From Dirofilaria immitis (taxonomy: Eukaryota; Nematoda; Chromadorea; Rhabditida; Onchocercidae), in assembly GCA_024305405.1 (NCBI GenBank), contig JAKNDB010000086.1, positions 1,487,001 through 1,551,000 of the forward strand: 64,000 nt of DNA, written 5' to 3'. Under the pieces are notes generated by a model. It was not told the DNA's origin. It saw only the letters and a list, made by a program, of their open reading frames with translations, and did not search any database. Numbering within the stretch: position 1 is the stretch's first letter; each line of letters begins with the position of its first letter. This document shows, piece after piece, positions 52,911 to 64,000 of the stretch. Position numbers and translations under genes: made by a program.

Positions 52911-54611
52911 ACGTAACACACGATATCTTACGACGGCCATTCCTACTCACCGACGAGCACCTTAAGCACATTCTGCCTTACACGCCTTTTATAATCATAT
53001 AGTCGAACGTCTGCCTCACTGATATAAACTATTTCTAACCGTTTACTCGTCTAACCTGTCGGATACAACAGTAAAAGCCAATATTTCGTTGTTTGTCTCA
53101 CCGTTTTAGCATTGACAAATAAAATTTTAGAATGTCTCTACCGTAATTTTTCCGCTAATTTAAAATTTAGAATTCAATAGTAATGAAAAGTCAACAAGGG
53201 ACAACGGGATGTTTGGCGAGGCATGAGGACAGAATGATCTATGATTTGACGAGACGTGGTAATGAGTGACCTGTGATTTAGCGAGATGTAAGGACTGAAT
53301 GAGCTTGTGGTATTGGCGAGATTTGGCAACTGAATGAGTGACTTCTGGTTTGGCAATATGTGTCGCAAATTTTTTTATTAATTTTACAAAGAAAAAAGTT
53401 CTTTTGGTTTTTGATGTAATATTGTCTAGGAGAATTTCAAATACTTTTCGTTTTCCGTATATGTAACTTTCTGACTTTAGACTTGATTTCAATTACTTTT
53501 AGTATTATCGTGGATTGATTTTCATTTCAATTTCTTCGTTACGCTACACTTAGTTCATAAGAAGTTGCTTTCATATTTCACATAGAATAAAAGTGCAATG
53601 TAGGCATGAATTTGAGTCATCTCATCTGTAGACTTTTATTATATTATCAGTTACATTTCATCTTTTTCCTGAAGCATTGACTTTCTTCAGTTCTAAAGTA
53701 TGACATCTTTCTTTTTTTTCATTACCAAAAAACTTGGAAATGTGAATTTATTGATTCTTATCTTGCAAAATAACATGACAATCAGTTGAATATGTATAAG
53801 ATAACGCTAGGCTTAGGGAGAAAAAAAGCACTTTATCTGATAGCAATTTTTGTCGATAATTTGGTAAAAGCTGACAGCATATACTAGAGTACTTTCAAAA
53901 TTAAAAGTGAAGGCTTTTTTATTTTCTAATTAATTTGGATATAACGAATAGGAAATTGAATTTATTTAAAAAATTCACTCTGAAATTTTTCAGTTTTGAT
54001 AAATGTTCATTTGATTTAGAAACTAAAAAATAACATATTAGAATATGAAAAAACGTGGGAATCCTTAGAAAAAAATATATATATAATAGTTGCAATTAGC
54101 TTCGTATGAGTTAATGCTTGATATATGACATAGAACATTATTTACAGTTTTATTATCAGATTTATTAAGAAAGCTGCGATTTATCTTGGACTGCTTTGTA
54201 ACACATTTGCTTGTTTGTTTACTTTTCATTGCTGTCATCAGTTGTGCACTTTTTATCAAAACTCGTTAGTTCTTGCTTTTGTAGGTAAAAGTTATCGCAA
54301 GCTTTGGATTGGTCGCAGATCTTATCCGGAGTTTACTTACTTTTCAACACAATAAATTAGATGTCACACTAAAGTAAAAATAAGTTTTCTTTTCGGTTAA
54401 ACAATATCGAAAAGCGTACTCTACTATTTCCATATCAGATAGCACATCATTAGTTCAATAAATCACTATTGACTGATCACTCAGCTTCGTTGAACGAATC
54501 TGTTTTTTTATATTTTTATAGAGAGTTAAATATTTGGATAAATTTGTTGCAGCAAAAAATAGTGAGACGGATTTAGTGGTTACTCTATGATTAGTAGTGT
54601 TTTATGCTAAT
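52911..54611. other. Divergent intergenic region, antizyme and CDC27
   Basis: 1.7 kb containing the promoters of two genes that point away from each other. It holds the degenerate tandem repeat at 53205-53355. An acceptor TTTTTATAG about 90 bases before the CDC27 ATG may be its trans-splice site. No gene is seen. Confidence 0.5.
53205..53355. repeat. Degenerate tandem repeat, about 31-36 bp unit, 4-5 copies
   Basis: Each unit starts TTTGGCGAG or a variant (TTGACGAGA, TTTAGCGAGA, TTGGCGAGA) and contains GAATGAG or GAATGA. Units differ in length by a few bases. It is GC-richer than its flanks. A 110-codon ORF on the - strand crosses it, but its repetitive peptide follows from the DNA repeat. 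Confidence 0.8.
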
Positions 54612-57600
54612 ATGCGTAGAGTTACACCTCCTGATAATATTGATCCTACGCGTAGTAAAGAAATTGAGGTTGGTTCTTTTTTTTTTCATTATTAAAATTC
54701 TTATTCTACTTTCCTCATTTCATTATTAAGATTCTTATTCTCCTTTTTGTCGTATTTTTCGTCTTGATGTAGCCTGTTTCTAAGATTTAACTTAATGAAA
54801 CATCTAATAATTAAGCTCAATTGCTTAAAATAATGATTTAGATTTTTATAGTTCAGTTTCCAATCAAATTTATCTTCTTTAGAATATTATACATTGCTCC
54901 CTCCAACACTTCGAATACGATGACGCGGTAATGCTAGCCGAAGTATATCACGAAACAGGTAGTCTTTTTTAAATTGTTCAGAAATACTAATAATCTAATT
55001 TTTTAAAAATATAGCAGGAAATTTTTTGATAAAAACTGCAACTCAATAAATTTTGAAAATTTTAGTAAAATATTATTTTCTGACACATGTATTACATAGA
55101 ATAATCATTTCTGAAAAATAGAATTTATATAAATAGATAAGTGGTATTTTAATCCTTTTTAGTGAATACCAATGATTCGTTGTATTTGTATGCGTACTGT
55201 TTGACTCGAGCTGAACGTTTGGAGGCGGCGTATAAATTATTAAAACTCAAATTCCTTTCATCTCCGGAAATTCGTTATTTATTTGCACATTGCTGTTATC
55301 ATTTAGAAAAGTATGGATTTTGCTATATTTTTGTTGAATTCGTGATGAACTTCCTCAAATGTCTATAAACGAAATGTATTTTTATATCAAATTACAGAGA
55401 TCCCGCTTTTTAAGACCGATAACAACAATAATAAAATAAATAAGTAAACTAGTGGTTTAGTTCCAGAATCTCTTTCAAAGATTCAGGGTACTTCGTTCTT
55501 TAATACCGGCTGGTAAGTTCCAAATTTCTAACAGGTAATATATGCATTTTAGTGTAAAATAATTAAGTATATAAATTAATATTCCGTATTAGAAATCCAA
55601 TTCAGAATAATTTTAATACATCTGAGGAGTATGATTCATAGCTTATAAAAATCGTAATTACAGTCCTACCAGAATAAATCTTTTTAGGAAATTCTTATTA
55701 TTATAGTGAATCAACTGGATACTATATGGCAATACATTGTTGTTAAAAATTCTAAGTAGATTTCTACTTTATGAATGTTCTAATTATGTATTGTTTCGTA
55801 GAGCACGATATAATGTTAGGTATTACAAATAATATTTATGTCTATATTTCTGGTATAAATTTTTTTGGTGCTTCCAAATTTGAGTATTCTTCAGATATCA
55901 AGAAGCAGAAATGGCTTTGCGTTTGCACGATCAGCCCAAACTAGATGATTGCTTTACCAATACTTCTGTGGAATCGTTTGCTCATAGTTTGCTCAGCAGA
56001 ATTTTCGTGTAAGTTGTGAATATTTTTATAAAAAAGATAGAATATGGTGTTAGCTATGAGAATATAAGGAAATAGAAAATTCCTTGCATCTTAACTTTCT
56101 TAGATATTACTAGAAATTAGAAAGGAATCAGAAAAAGCATAAGCATCATTTTGCTAGTTATTTGTTTCAGAGAAACTGGTCGACCTGATGAGGCAGCTGA
56201 TGAAGGTAAGTTGGCACTAAAGCAAAATGTGTTTTCGTGGACAAGCTTGAAAATATTGTGTAATTTGGGCGTTGGAAATCCAGAAAATATTTACACAAAT
56301 TTGTTGACATATGTGAATGAAGCACGTTCAACAAACAAACCAAATAAAAGGTATATTTTAAAATTGGGCTGTATGATTGCTAATACATTTAGCGGTATTT
56401 TACAAATATTAAAACTGTTGATGATTTTTCTCTTAAAAAATATCCAGATCATAAATTTTATCATGCAAATGTTTAAAATATATCATGATATCAAAAATTT
56501 TTGGTATCAAAAATATTGTCAAGTATACCAAAGGGAGAATTCTAATTTATTTTAATAAAGCTGCTTCTTTTGAAGTTCAAAAATGCATATTTCTATTTAA
56601 TCAATAAATTCCATCAATAAATTCCTATTCAAAGTATGATTTAATATATTTGGTAAATGGTTGAGGAACTTATATACTTTTAGTAACATGCGATATATTT
56701 GTAGCGTTGTCATGTCTTATGTGAACTACTTTTTGTCAGTTTATGAAGAGTCTATGAAATCATATTAATCGATTATGAACTTCTAGCACGGGTATTGTAG
56801 TAAAGAGCGCTGAGAAATTGACAAAAATGTGGAGAAAAGAACGCCAAATGATAGTAAAGACGTTGAACAAAAAGTGACTTGTTTTGCACCAAAAAAAAGT
56901 AAAACGGTAAGTTTTATTAAAAGTTCAAATCATGCATTTGTTCTTTTCTTTTCTGTATTAAGTTGAAATTCTTCGATAAAATCTTTTCCGGATTGAAATT
57001 TTTAGAGTATAGCGGCTAAGCGAAATATGGAACTAGGTGTAGTCAGAAAAAGATTGGAGGAAGGTATAGAAACACGGCGCAGCACGCGCTATATGGAATT
57101 TTACAAGATAGTGAAAATCAAACCGTTGTGAAGGATTTGAGAACTTCTTCACGCTCTCGCGTTGCAGGCTTTTCTGCAAGTGGAACACCTCGTAGTTTAC
57201 AAGACAAACAGCTACGGTAAAAACTTTAGACAAATATTGCTTCTAATGCTAATTTATCTCTTATTTAGCTTTTGATCCTTTCTTAAGTTTCTTCCACTAT
57301 ATATGTATAAAAACTTTATATATTAAAATAAAACTGGAAATATCTGTATATGTAAATGACTAGATTCCACGCGGTTTAATTTTCAGCTCAATAAATCGCA
57401 TTAACAAAATGGAATTGTCGAAAACGCCGCCACCAATATCTTCAATTCATAAATTAATAGAACCAAATGATGATCTTCCAGACACACCGCCTAAATTGCA
57501 AGATGAATGTGCTCATCAAGTGCAAAAAGTTCACTGAGTCGTACACGTTCAGGCTCTCAGCCTTGTGTTATTCCTCTTTCCTCACACGACCAAAATACCG

Positions 57601-60600
57601 TGCAGTTTAAAGAAGAGGTTAGCATTTTTTAACTTTTTTTACTTGGTGGTGAAAAATCCGTAATATCCATATGGTTCTCACATATGGTTATTCCTTTGTC
57701 CAATTTATGATGATTACTGTTTCTGTTCAGACGTTTTTATTTCCAGTTTCATTTTTAATTTTATGTCTTCTTTCGTTCCTTCCCCTTTCTCCAAATATAA
57801 GCATTTCTTTCCTTCTTTTTTAAATGGTTATATCGCTTAAGTACAAATGATGACCTTTGTCTTATGAAGTGGTTGTCTTATAAATTAATTTATATTAATG
57901 CTTAAAGCGATAACCGCCAAATAGTAGTTACATGAATTTTTATTTTGTTTATTATTTAGATTAATTATAGATATAATCACATTATATCTCATGCAGATAA
58001 ATTAATCCAGTCGAAAATTTTATCGATATAATTATCTAAGAATTCAAATTTTTAGGAATAAATTTGCGTTACTGATTTCTGGTTATAAAACAGTAAAAAT
58101 TAACTATCTAGGCATAGATAGTTAACCATTACTAAAAACAGTATCGACATAATGCTTTAGGATTTCACAAGACAATAAAAGTATTAATAAAGGATAAAGA
58201 TTTCGTAATGATAACAAATAATAATGTAAAGCGATTAACATGAATCCATTATGAAATCTCATTTGAAGAGAATTAGGCGGAATTAAATTGTTACTCATCA
58301 GGAGTAGGGAATAAATATCTGCATTCTGTATTTGACTTATACTTGTTATATGATAAGCTAATTGTTGCAGCCGGAATCACTAGGTTTTTCTGTTGTTTTC
58401 TCACGTTCATCATCCAGCGCATCACTGGCATCTTCTTGCTCACCTCAACCACGCATGCATCGCAGCAAGGAAAGATTTCGATTAGAGACTTGCACTCGAA
58501 TAATGAAACGTCTTCAAAGCTTTGTTTCGAAGCCGCCATCAATTCAACATCTTCAACGTTGTGTTGCTGACTGGTCTACTCTATTCAGTAAATTCTTTTT
58601 AAAGAAATTAATTTGAAAAAAGTAGTTGAAGATTTTAGAAACTGAAAGAATAGAAGGAAAACTGCGAAAAGATATAAAATTGAGGAAGAGTTTGAAGCAG
58701 TTCATTTTCTACGAAGATATCAACTGCTATTTGCTTATATGTATGTGTTGTTTCTTACATTATGAAGTTAAGAGAAAGACAAAAACGGTACGTATAAAAA
58801 GACATATGTAGTTTCTCTGTTTCATCTTCTGTAAATTTCTTGGTTTTAGTAGAAAATATATGATTAAGATATCTATTTAGTAAGATACCTGTTTAGCAAC
58901 AGTGATAGAACATATCAGTTGGTTAGCTATGCTCCAATGTGCTGTGGCGACATACAAATCAAACTCAGTAATTGGTCGCTACAACTTGATGCCTGAAAAA
59001 TGTAAAAAATTTGCTTTGGCCAGAGAATTATTAGCTAGGGCATATTTGGAAAAGCTGGATTATACTAAGGCAATAGAAATTCTGGAAGAACTTCATCGAG
59101 AATTTCCACATCGCGTTGGAGGAATGGAGGTTTATTTTTGTGTTGTCTACAATTCATATTTTGATGTAAATTTTTCATATACAATCTATAAAATTGCGTA
59201 TCAGCCTGAGGAGAAAACTCGTGATATCAACTTTTGGATTATTCGAATTGATCGTCTTACTGTCTTCATTAGCTAGTAGATTCATGATATCAAATTTTAA
59301 TATATAACAGTAACTTCTTAGATTGTTTAAAATATTTTATGCTTCCAATCCCGCCTGGTTGTCATACTCTCTATTTTGTGAGCTGTTTACATCGAATTTT
59401 ATGACAGCTAGTTGCTTAATTTTTCTTATTTTTGATTCTATTAGTTTAACTTGAGTTTTCGAAAATAATAATATGAAATATACAACAAATACTGTACTTA
59501 GAATTGTATGGTTTTTGAAGTACGTATAATTTGTTTATTTATCTACAGATTCTTTCAACAGCACTTTGGCATGCGCAAGATGTCCGCCGATTATCGGTGC
59601 TTGCTATGCAAATAACAGAAGAATGTCGCTTTTGTCCTGAAGGTTGGTGTGTAGCCGGTAATTGCTTCAGCATACAAAAGCAGCATGATACCGCCATTGA
59701 ATGTTTCGAACGTGCTGTCACTATTAATAATCGTTTTCCATATGCTTATACGTTGTTAGGACATGAATTGTTGGATTCGGATCATCAGAGCAAAGCTGCA
59801 GCAGCATTTAGGTAAGATTTTTCCAAACTTAATTCAATCATTCCAAAATTAACGAGAAAGTTTTGCAGCAAATTGGAGAATTAACGAATTGGCTGAATGA
59901 ATACTAAAAGAAAGAAATTTTATAAGTTGCATCATTAATGAAAATAATAAAAATATGAAAATATGGTATATATGACATTGATATCTCGCTTCATGTGATT
60001 TCTTTTATTTCTTAGTTTTATTCATTGAGAAATGGTTTATAATAATCGACTGAATTAATAAAATATTTGGTTTGAAATAGAAATTAGGTAAATAAAATGC
60101 CGTTGTTGCTACCTTAGTTTATCCATTAACTAGTGATAATAGATTTTATTGTTAAACAGCTTTATTTCTCAAGCTTTATTACTTTTCTTTACAGTGCGGT
60201 ATGCATTAGAGTATATGAAATAGATTACTTGACAGAAATCGAACATATACAAATCATTTCAGCATGCTAACATTGAATATTAAAGTATTTTGATATTGAT
60301 GTCTAATATGAAGACAAATAATTACTTTTGCAGGCGCGCACTTCTGCTTTGTCCGACAGATTATCGTGCCTGGTTTGGGTTGGGTTTATTGCATTTCAAG
60401 AAAGAACAAGTGAACCTTGCTCGTGTTCACTTAAGTCGGGCTGTAGCTATCAATCCGTTTAATTCAGTTCTATTGTGCCAACTATCAGTTGTTGAACAAG
60501 CACTACACAATAATGATACGGTAAAATATTTTTCATTGAGAAGTGCTAAATTTTGATTAATTGTTCGAAATTTTTTTCCTTTGTGTGATTGTAGTTAAAA

Positions 60601-61550
60601 TGAATATAAATTTTTTTGAAATTGTGAATCCTTAGTCTACTTTGTTTACTGGTAAATAAGCTGAAGTTTAGTGGGTAATTAGTTACATATGCATGGCTTG
60701 AAGTCTATTGCAGGCAATGGAACTGTTGCAGAATGCATTGAAGATTTCACCAGATAACGCTGCCTGCAGATTCTATCGTGCTCGTTTGCTGTATGAAATG
60801 CATGACTATGGTCAATGTCTCGAAGAGTTAAATGATCTAAAACTTATCGCTCACGATGAAGCACAGGTTTTCATTTTTAGAATTCATTTTCAGATGTAAA
60901 TGAAATTATTATTCATGGTATTTGCTTTAGTCTTCTGCTTTTAATTCTTTTACCATTCTTGAAGCGAGGTACATGTTAGTCGTACAAGCACATGGCATGT
61001 TAATGCTTAGATGCGATTGAAATTTGTCAAGTTTGATGTAAGATTTGGTTTGTATTCTCTCTATTGATCCCAATAATAAATATTAAATTATCAAAAGCAA
61101 GTCATAAGTATTCAGAAACAGTATACGGTTATGACTTCATGGCTAGAACGATATTGTCAACATTTTCAAATTAAGTTGTAAAATAACAAGATATTTTTTT
61201 CGAAATTTCTACTCTGATTAAGGCACAAAGACGAGGCTCGAATATATGCATAGGCATTCGTGATCACTTCTATTATTAAGGCTATTGGCGAGAAAAGTGC
61301 TTGGATTTAATTTGTGTCCAACTTAAATGCAAGAGCTTTCAAATTTTTAATTATTTCAATTTTAATCATGAAGAAGAATTTTCAGGTATTTTTTCTTTTG
61401 GGTCGTGTACACAAGAAACTTGGTGACACACATTTAGCGTTGCTAAACTTTAGTTTGGCGGCAGAAATGGATCCCCGCGGAGAACAAAGTCGCAATAATT
61501 TCACCGATACTCCCTATGATGACGAGCCTTCTTCATCGCCATCTGAATAA
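54612..61550 (+). CDS. CDC27: CDC27/APC3, TPR subunit of the anaphase-promoting complex (frame-disrupted)
   Basis: Scaffold subunit of the APC/C ubiquitin ligase (MAT-1 in C. elegans); its TPR superhelix binds the IR tails of CDC20/CDH1 and APC10. Fifteen exons: 54612-54668, 54883-54958, 55163-55310, 55895-56008, 56171-56350, 56787-56906, 57006-57216, 57387-57617, 58371-58587, 58639-58740, 58897-59129, 59549-59811, 60334-60520, 60714-60866, 61386-61550. About 819 residues repaired (human 824). N-terminal TPRs: HFEYDDAVMLAEVYHE, RLEAAYKLLK. The middle is a Ser/Thr/Pro-rich disordered linker. C-terminal TPRs: LLARAYLEKLDYTKAIEIL, LSTALWHAQD, EGWCVAGNCFSIQKQHDTAI, YAYTLLGHELL, FFLLGRVHKKLGDTHLALLN. 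The acidic tail ends DDEPSSSPSE. Breaks: A-runs 56823-56827, 57047-57051 and 57524-57528; one base at each closes the phases. Exon 10 is the least certain. Confidence 0.93.
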
Positions 61551-61551
61551 A
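61546..61551 (+). terminator. AATAAA overlapping the CDC27 stop codon
   Basis: The last codon GAA, the TAA stop and the next base spell AATAAA. If used as a poly(A) signal it would leave a 3' UTR of only a few bases. Other AATAAA copies occur further downstream (for example near 62433), so use is uncertain. Confidence 0.3.
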
Positions 61552-64000
61552 GATTAGTTTCAAATCTAGAAGATTTATGAATTTTTCAAATTTTTGTTAA
61601 CTTCGAAATATTTTATGAATTATGCAGGATTTATAAACGGTAGAGTTTTTTGTCATTGGTATTTACAAGACTAGTCTGTGTCGTTTTTCATCTGCCATTA
61701 AATTTAAGCTATAGCTTTCAATCATTGAATCATCCAATTTATTGTTTTATAACTTCCAAAATCGAGTCCAGTTATTCAAATCGGAAATAGAAATGTTTTC
61801 AATTTTACCTTTGAGTGTAGATCGAAGTTTGCGCGTTTACATACAAGTTTCGCTTGATGGTGTCATCTCAAAATTTTTGAATTGTAATTATCAAAACAGC
61901 CCCGCGGCATTTTATCAATGCAAAATCTGTTCATCTGTTCATAGAGTTTAGTTACTTTTCCTTCGCTTTCTTCTTACATTTTAAGTTGCTGCATCACAAC
62001 TTATTCTTATCACTAAAAATTCACTAATTTTAATAGCTTCGAATCGAGATAGTCTTTTGATAGGATACGAAATATTACGTTTGCATATCTGAAAAAACTT
62101 TATTTTTCATCTAATGCTTGAAAACATTTCTATTTCCTCTTGATACAAGCTCCATTTTCTTTAAATTGCAACTACAAATTATTCAGTTGCGATCATTTCC
62201 ACTCCTCTCTTTATTCGATTAAAAGAGCATCGGCAACAGTTCAATAACCATTTCGACGATAGTCTTTCTACGCGTTTCAATAAGTAATTCACTTGCTTTT
62301 TCGTTCTGCTTGTTTTACTTGTCCTACTGTATAGCACTTGTGATATCTTGACACCACCGTTGTTTATGTTTTTCTTTTTTTTACATTGCCATACCTGCTA
62401 TTATTCATAAATTCTTTTCCATCTTATCGGCTTAAATAAACTGAACCTTTCTTTGAACTGATGCCTTACTCATATTCTATTCGTTCCATTAGTTGTAAAT
62501 TATTACCAAAACTATCCTGATTGAAAATGTGAACAAACAATTGTTAATGAAGTACATAGAAACAAGCCGAAGATGGTTAGATTAAATTAATCATCTAGTA
62601 AGCAATTGTTAAAAGATATATAACTTTAGGATTAATTAGATCGACGAATCAATTAAACATATGATTGTTTTCCTAGCACTCGAGATCCTTTTGCAAGAAA
62701 ACTTACAATTCAAATGCAAACTGTGTAATTTCCATGCGCAAGACCGAGATCATCTGAGAAAAATGCTCTCATAAAATTTTTTTCTAATCTGATAAATCAA
62801 TAAAAAAGACGAATAGCAAGTAGTAAAACTGGGATATTTTTATCATCTCAAATTTAAAAACAATTACTAAATTATGGATTATTCAACAGTCAATATAAAA
62901 CGAATTGTACGAACAAAAATACGAAAAAGTGAATGATAAATGAATGAAACATTTGGAACATATTAGTGAGAAAGTAATGCGAGTAAAACACCTATTGTTT
63001 TTTAAAAATTTACTCAAACTTACAAATTTTGGAAAACATAAAAAGTAACATAATCCTAAAGAGCAGCGAACGGCGTTCTTTTTCTTATCAGTTCTCCGCA
63101 CATTTTAGAAAATCAATTTAACGACTGAATATTAGTTCCATGCTACTTCGTAAGTTTCTAAGCGCCACTGTTCAATCCGTAATACCACTCGCAAGAAGTG
63201 TGAAGAGATGGGTCTTTCCATATCATCTATAAGTGAATGAAGACAGAGGACATATCGATAAAATGGGTTATATCACAATTATATTATTGCGTAACCTACA
63301 ATATTTGGTTTTGTTATATCTTCCGCTATGTCTTACGAGACAGAAACACCGCGGAAGAACTAATTGAATATTTTTGAGAAAATCCGTTTTAGTGAAAGAC
63401 CATTGTGATTTTCTGAATAAAACTCGAATTGATCACAAACAAGATCAAATGAGCCGCTATTTCTACCGCTGCAACATGCATATAGTACGACAGTTCAGCG
63501 GATAAATGGAAATATTCGTTTACTGTGAAAATGCTCCATATTTAATTGCGGCAAAGTCTCATCTCCATTATTTTGAATGTCGATGTGTTTGGATTATTCC
63601 AGTCCATTATTAATGCACAATTTTTTTCGAGAAACACATCTTAGCTTTTTCAAGAATTACATGTCAACGATAGCATCCTAGGAAACTGTATACCTGTACC
63701 CCACAAATACAAGATATTGTTATTGTACACACTGTAAAAAAAAAAGTGAATAAAGAACAGTAATCAAACAGGTCCCTAGAGCAACATTCCGGGAGTTAAA
63801 TGTAACCTGCATATTACCATGTAGCAGATAAATGTTTTCATTTCGCGACAATTAACGTCGACGCTTAACAATGAGGCGTTGCGTCGTTGTCAGTGATTTC
63901 TGCGTTGTGCATGGGTTGAGATGGAAAGGGGAAGGAGGGGTAGAAGGAGACATTTCGTATGGAAATATCTTCTGATACTGTGTATACTCATTTGCAACAC
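61552..64000. other. Right end, no gene recognised
   Basis: 2.4 kb of mostly AT-rich sequence after CDC27. Two spots are GC-richer: 63120-63235 and 63840-64000. The first contains the short ORF listed separately. The second has a purine-rich GGGGAAGGAGGGG tract and may belong to a promoter or exon cut by the window edge. Confidence 0.45.
63140..63232 (+). CDS. Weak candidate short ORF resembling a targeting presequence
   Basis: A 30-codon ORF starting MLLRKFLSATVQSVIPLARS lies in a GC-richer spot, rich in Arg/Lys/Ser/Leu and without acidic residues, like a mitochondrial presequence. It could be a first exon using an internal GT donor (for example near 63199) with the rest of the gene beyond the window. 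No downstream exon was found in the remaining 0.8 kb. This may well be chance. Confidence 0.15.
   Translation: MLLRKFLSATVQSVIPLARSVKRWVFPYHL

Noticed and set aside
53160..53492. 110-codon ORF on the - strand between antizyme and CDC27
   Set aside because: It spans the degenerate tandem repeat. The peptide repeats reflect the DNA, and two frames are open at once.
2396..57528. Programmed or transcriptional slippage rescuing the many frame breaks
   Set aside because: Slippage rescue in AT-rich genomes needs long runs (about 8 or more). The runs here are 3-7, occur in unrelated housekeeping genes and are always one base short. Sequence error is simpler.
1..64000. CRISPR arrays, insertion sequences, viral genes
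   Set aside because: Tandem arrays present are microsatellites or minisatellites without spacers, and no transposase, integrase or viral protein motif was seen.

Overview
The window looks like nuclear DNA of a nematode, most likely a filarial/spirurid (clade III) species. It is very AT-rich, its genes have many short exons, splice acceptors are of the TTTCAG type, and several first coding exons are preceded at once by a strong acceptor with no visible upstream exon, as expected for spliced-leader trans-splicing. The protein families are metazoan housekeeping families. Species identity is inference. No bacterial, viral or CRISPR content was seen.

Layout. (1) 1.8-4.2 kb, + strand: a PAR/CES-2-type bZIP transcription factor. 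(2) 8.1-10.9 kb, +: BCKDHB, the E1-beta subunit of mitochondrial branched-chain 2-oxoacid dehydrogenase. (3) 15.8-19.1 kb, -: a TENT5/FAM46 poly(A) polymerase, convergent with BCKDHB. (4) 19.1-41.2 kb: a 22 kb AT-rich stretch with no recognisable gene. It holds microsatellites, a perfect 25-bp inverted repeat, one good exon candidate near 36.1 kb and two weak ORF candidates. (5) 41.2-45.4 kb, -: WDR75/UTP17. (6) 45.9-47.7 kb, +: a CPTP-like glycolipid-transfer-protein gene, divergent from WDR75. (7) 48.5-50.1 kb, -: TAMM41, mitochondrial CDP-diacylglycerol synthase. (8) 51.3-52.9 kb, -: ornithine decarboxylase antizyme with its programmed +1 frameshift site. (9) 54.6-61.6 kb, +: CDC27/APC3. 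The last 2.4 kb has no convincing gene.

Two observations matter most. First, the antizyme gene could be read completely: a 41-codon ORF1 ends TAT TCC TGA, and ORF2 continues in the +1 frame into a recognisable antizyme domain. Second, all nine genes except for this recoding site carry apparent single-base losses in short A/T runs (also one G run in the CPTP-like gene). Restoring them makes every exon length and splice phase close exactly. They are best read as consensus errors of the assembly, so gene models made mechanically from this sequence will be truncated or over-spliced.

Functionally the genes are not a pathway cluster. They cover transcription, mitochondrial catabolism and lipid synthesis, mRNA tailing, ribosome biogenesis, lipid transfer, polyamine homeostasis and mitotic ubiquitination. 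Exon coordinates below were read by eye and splice sites were chosen by phase, consensus and family alignment from memory; no search was run.
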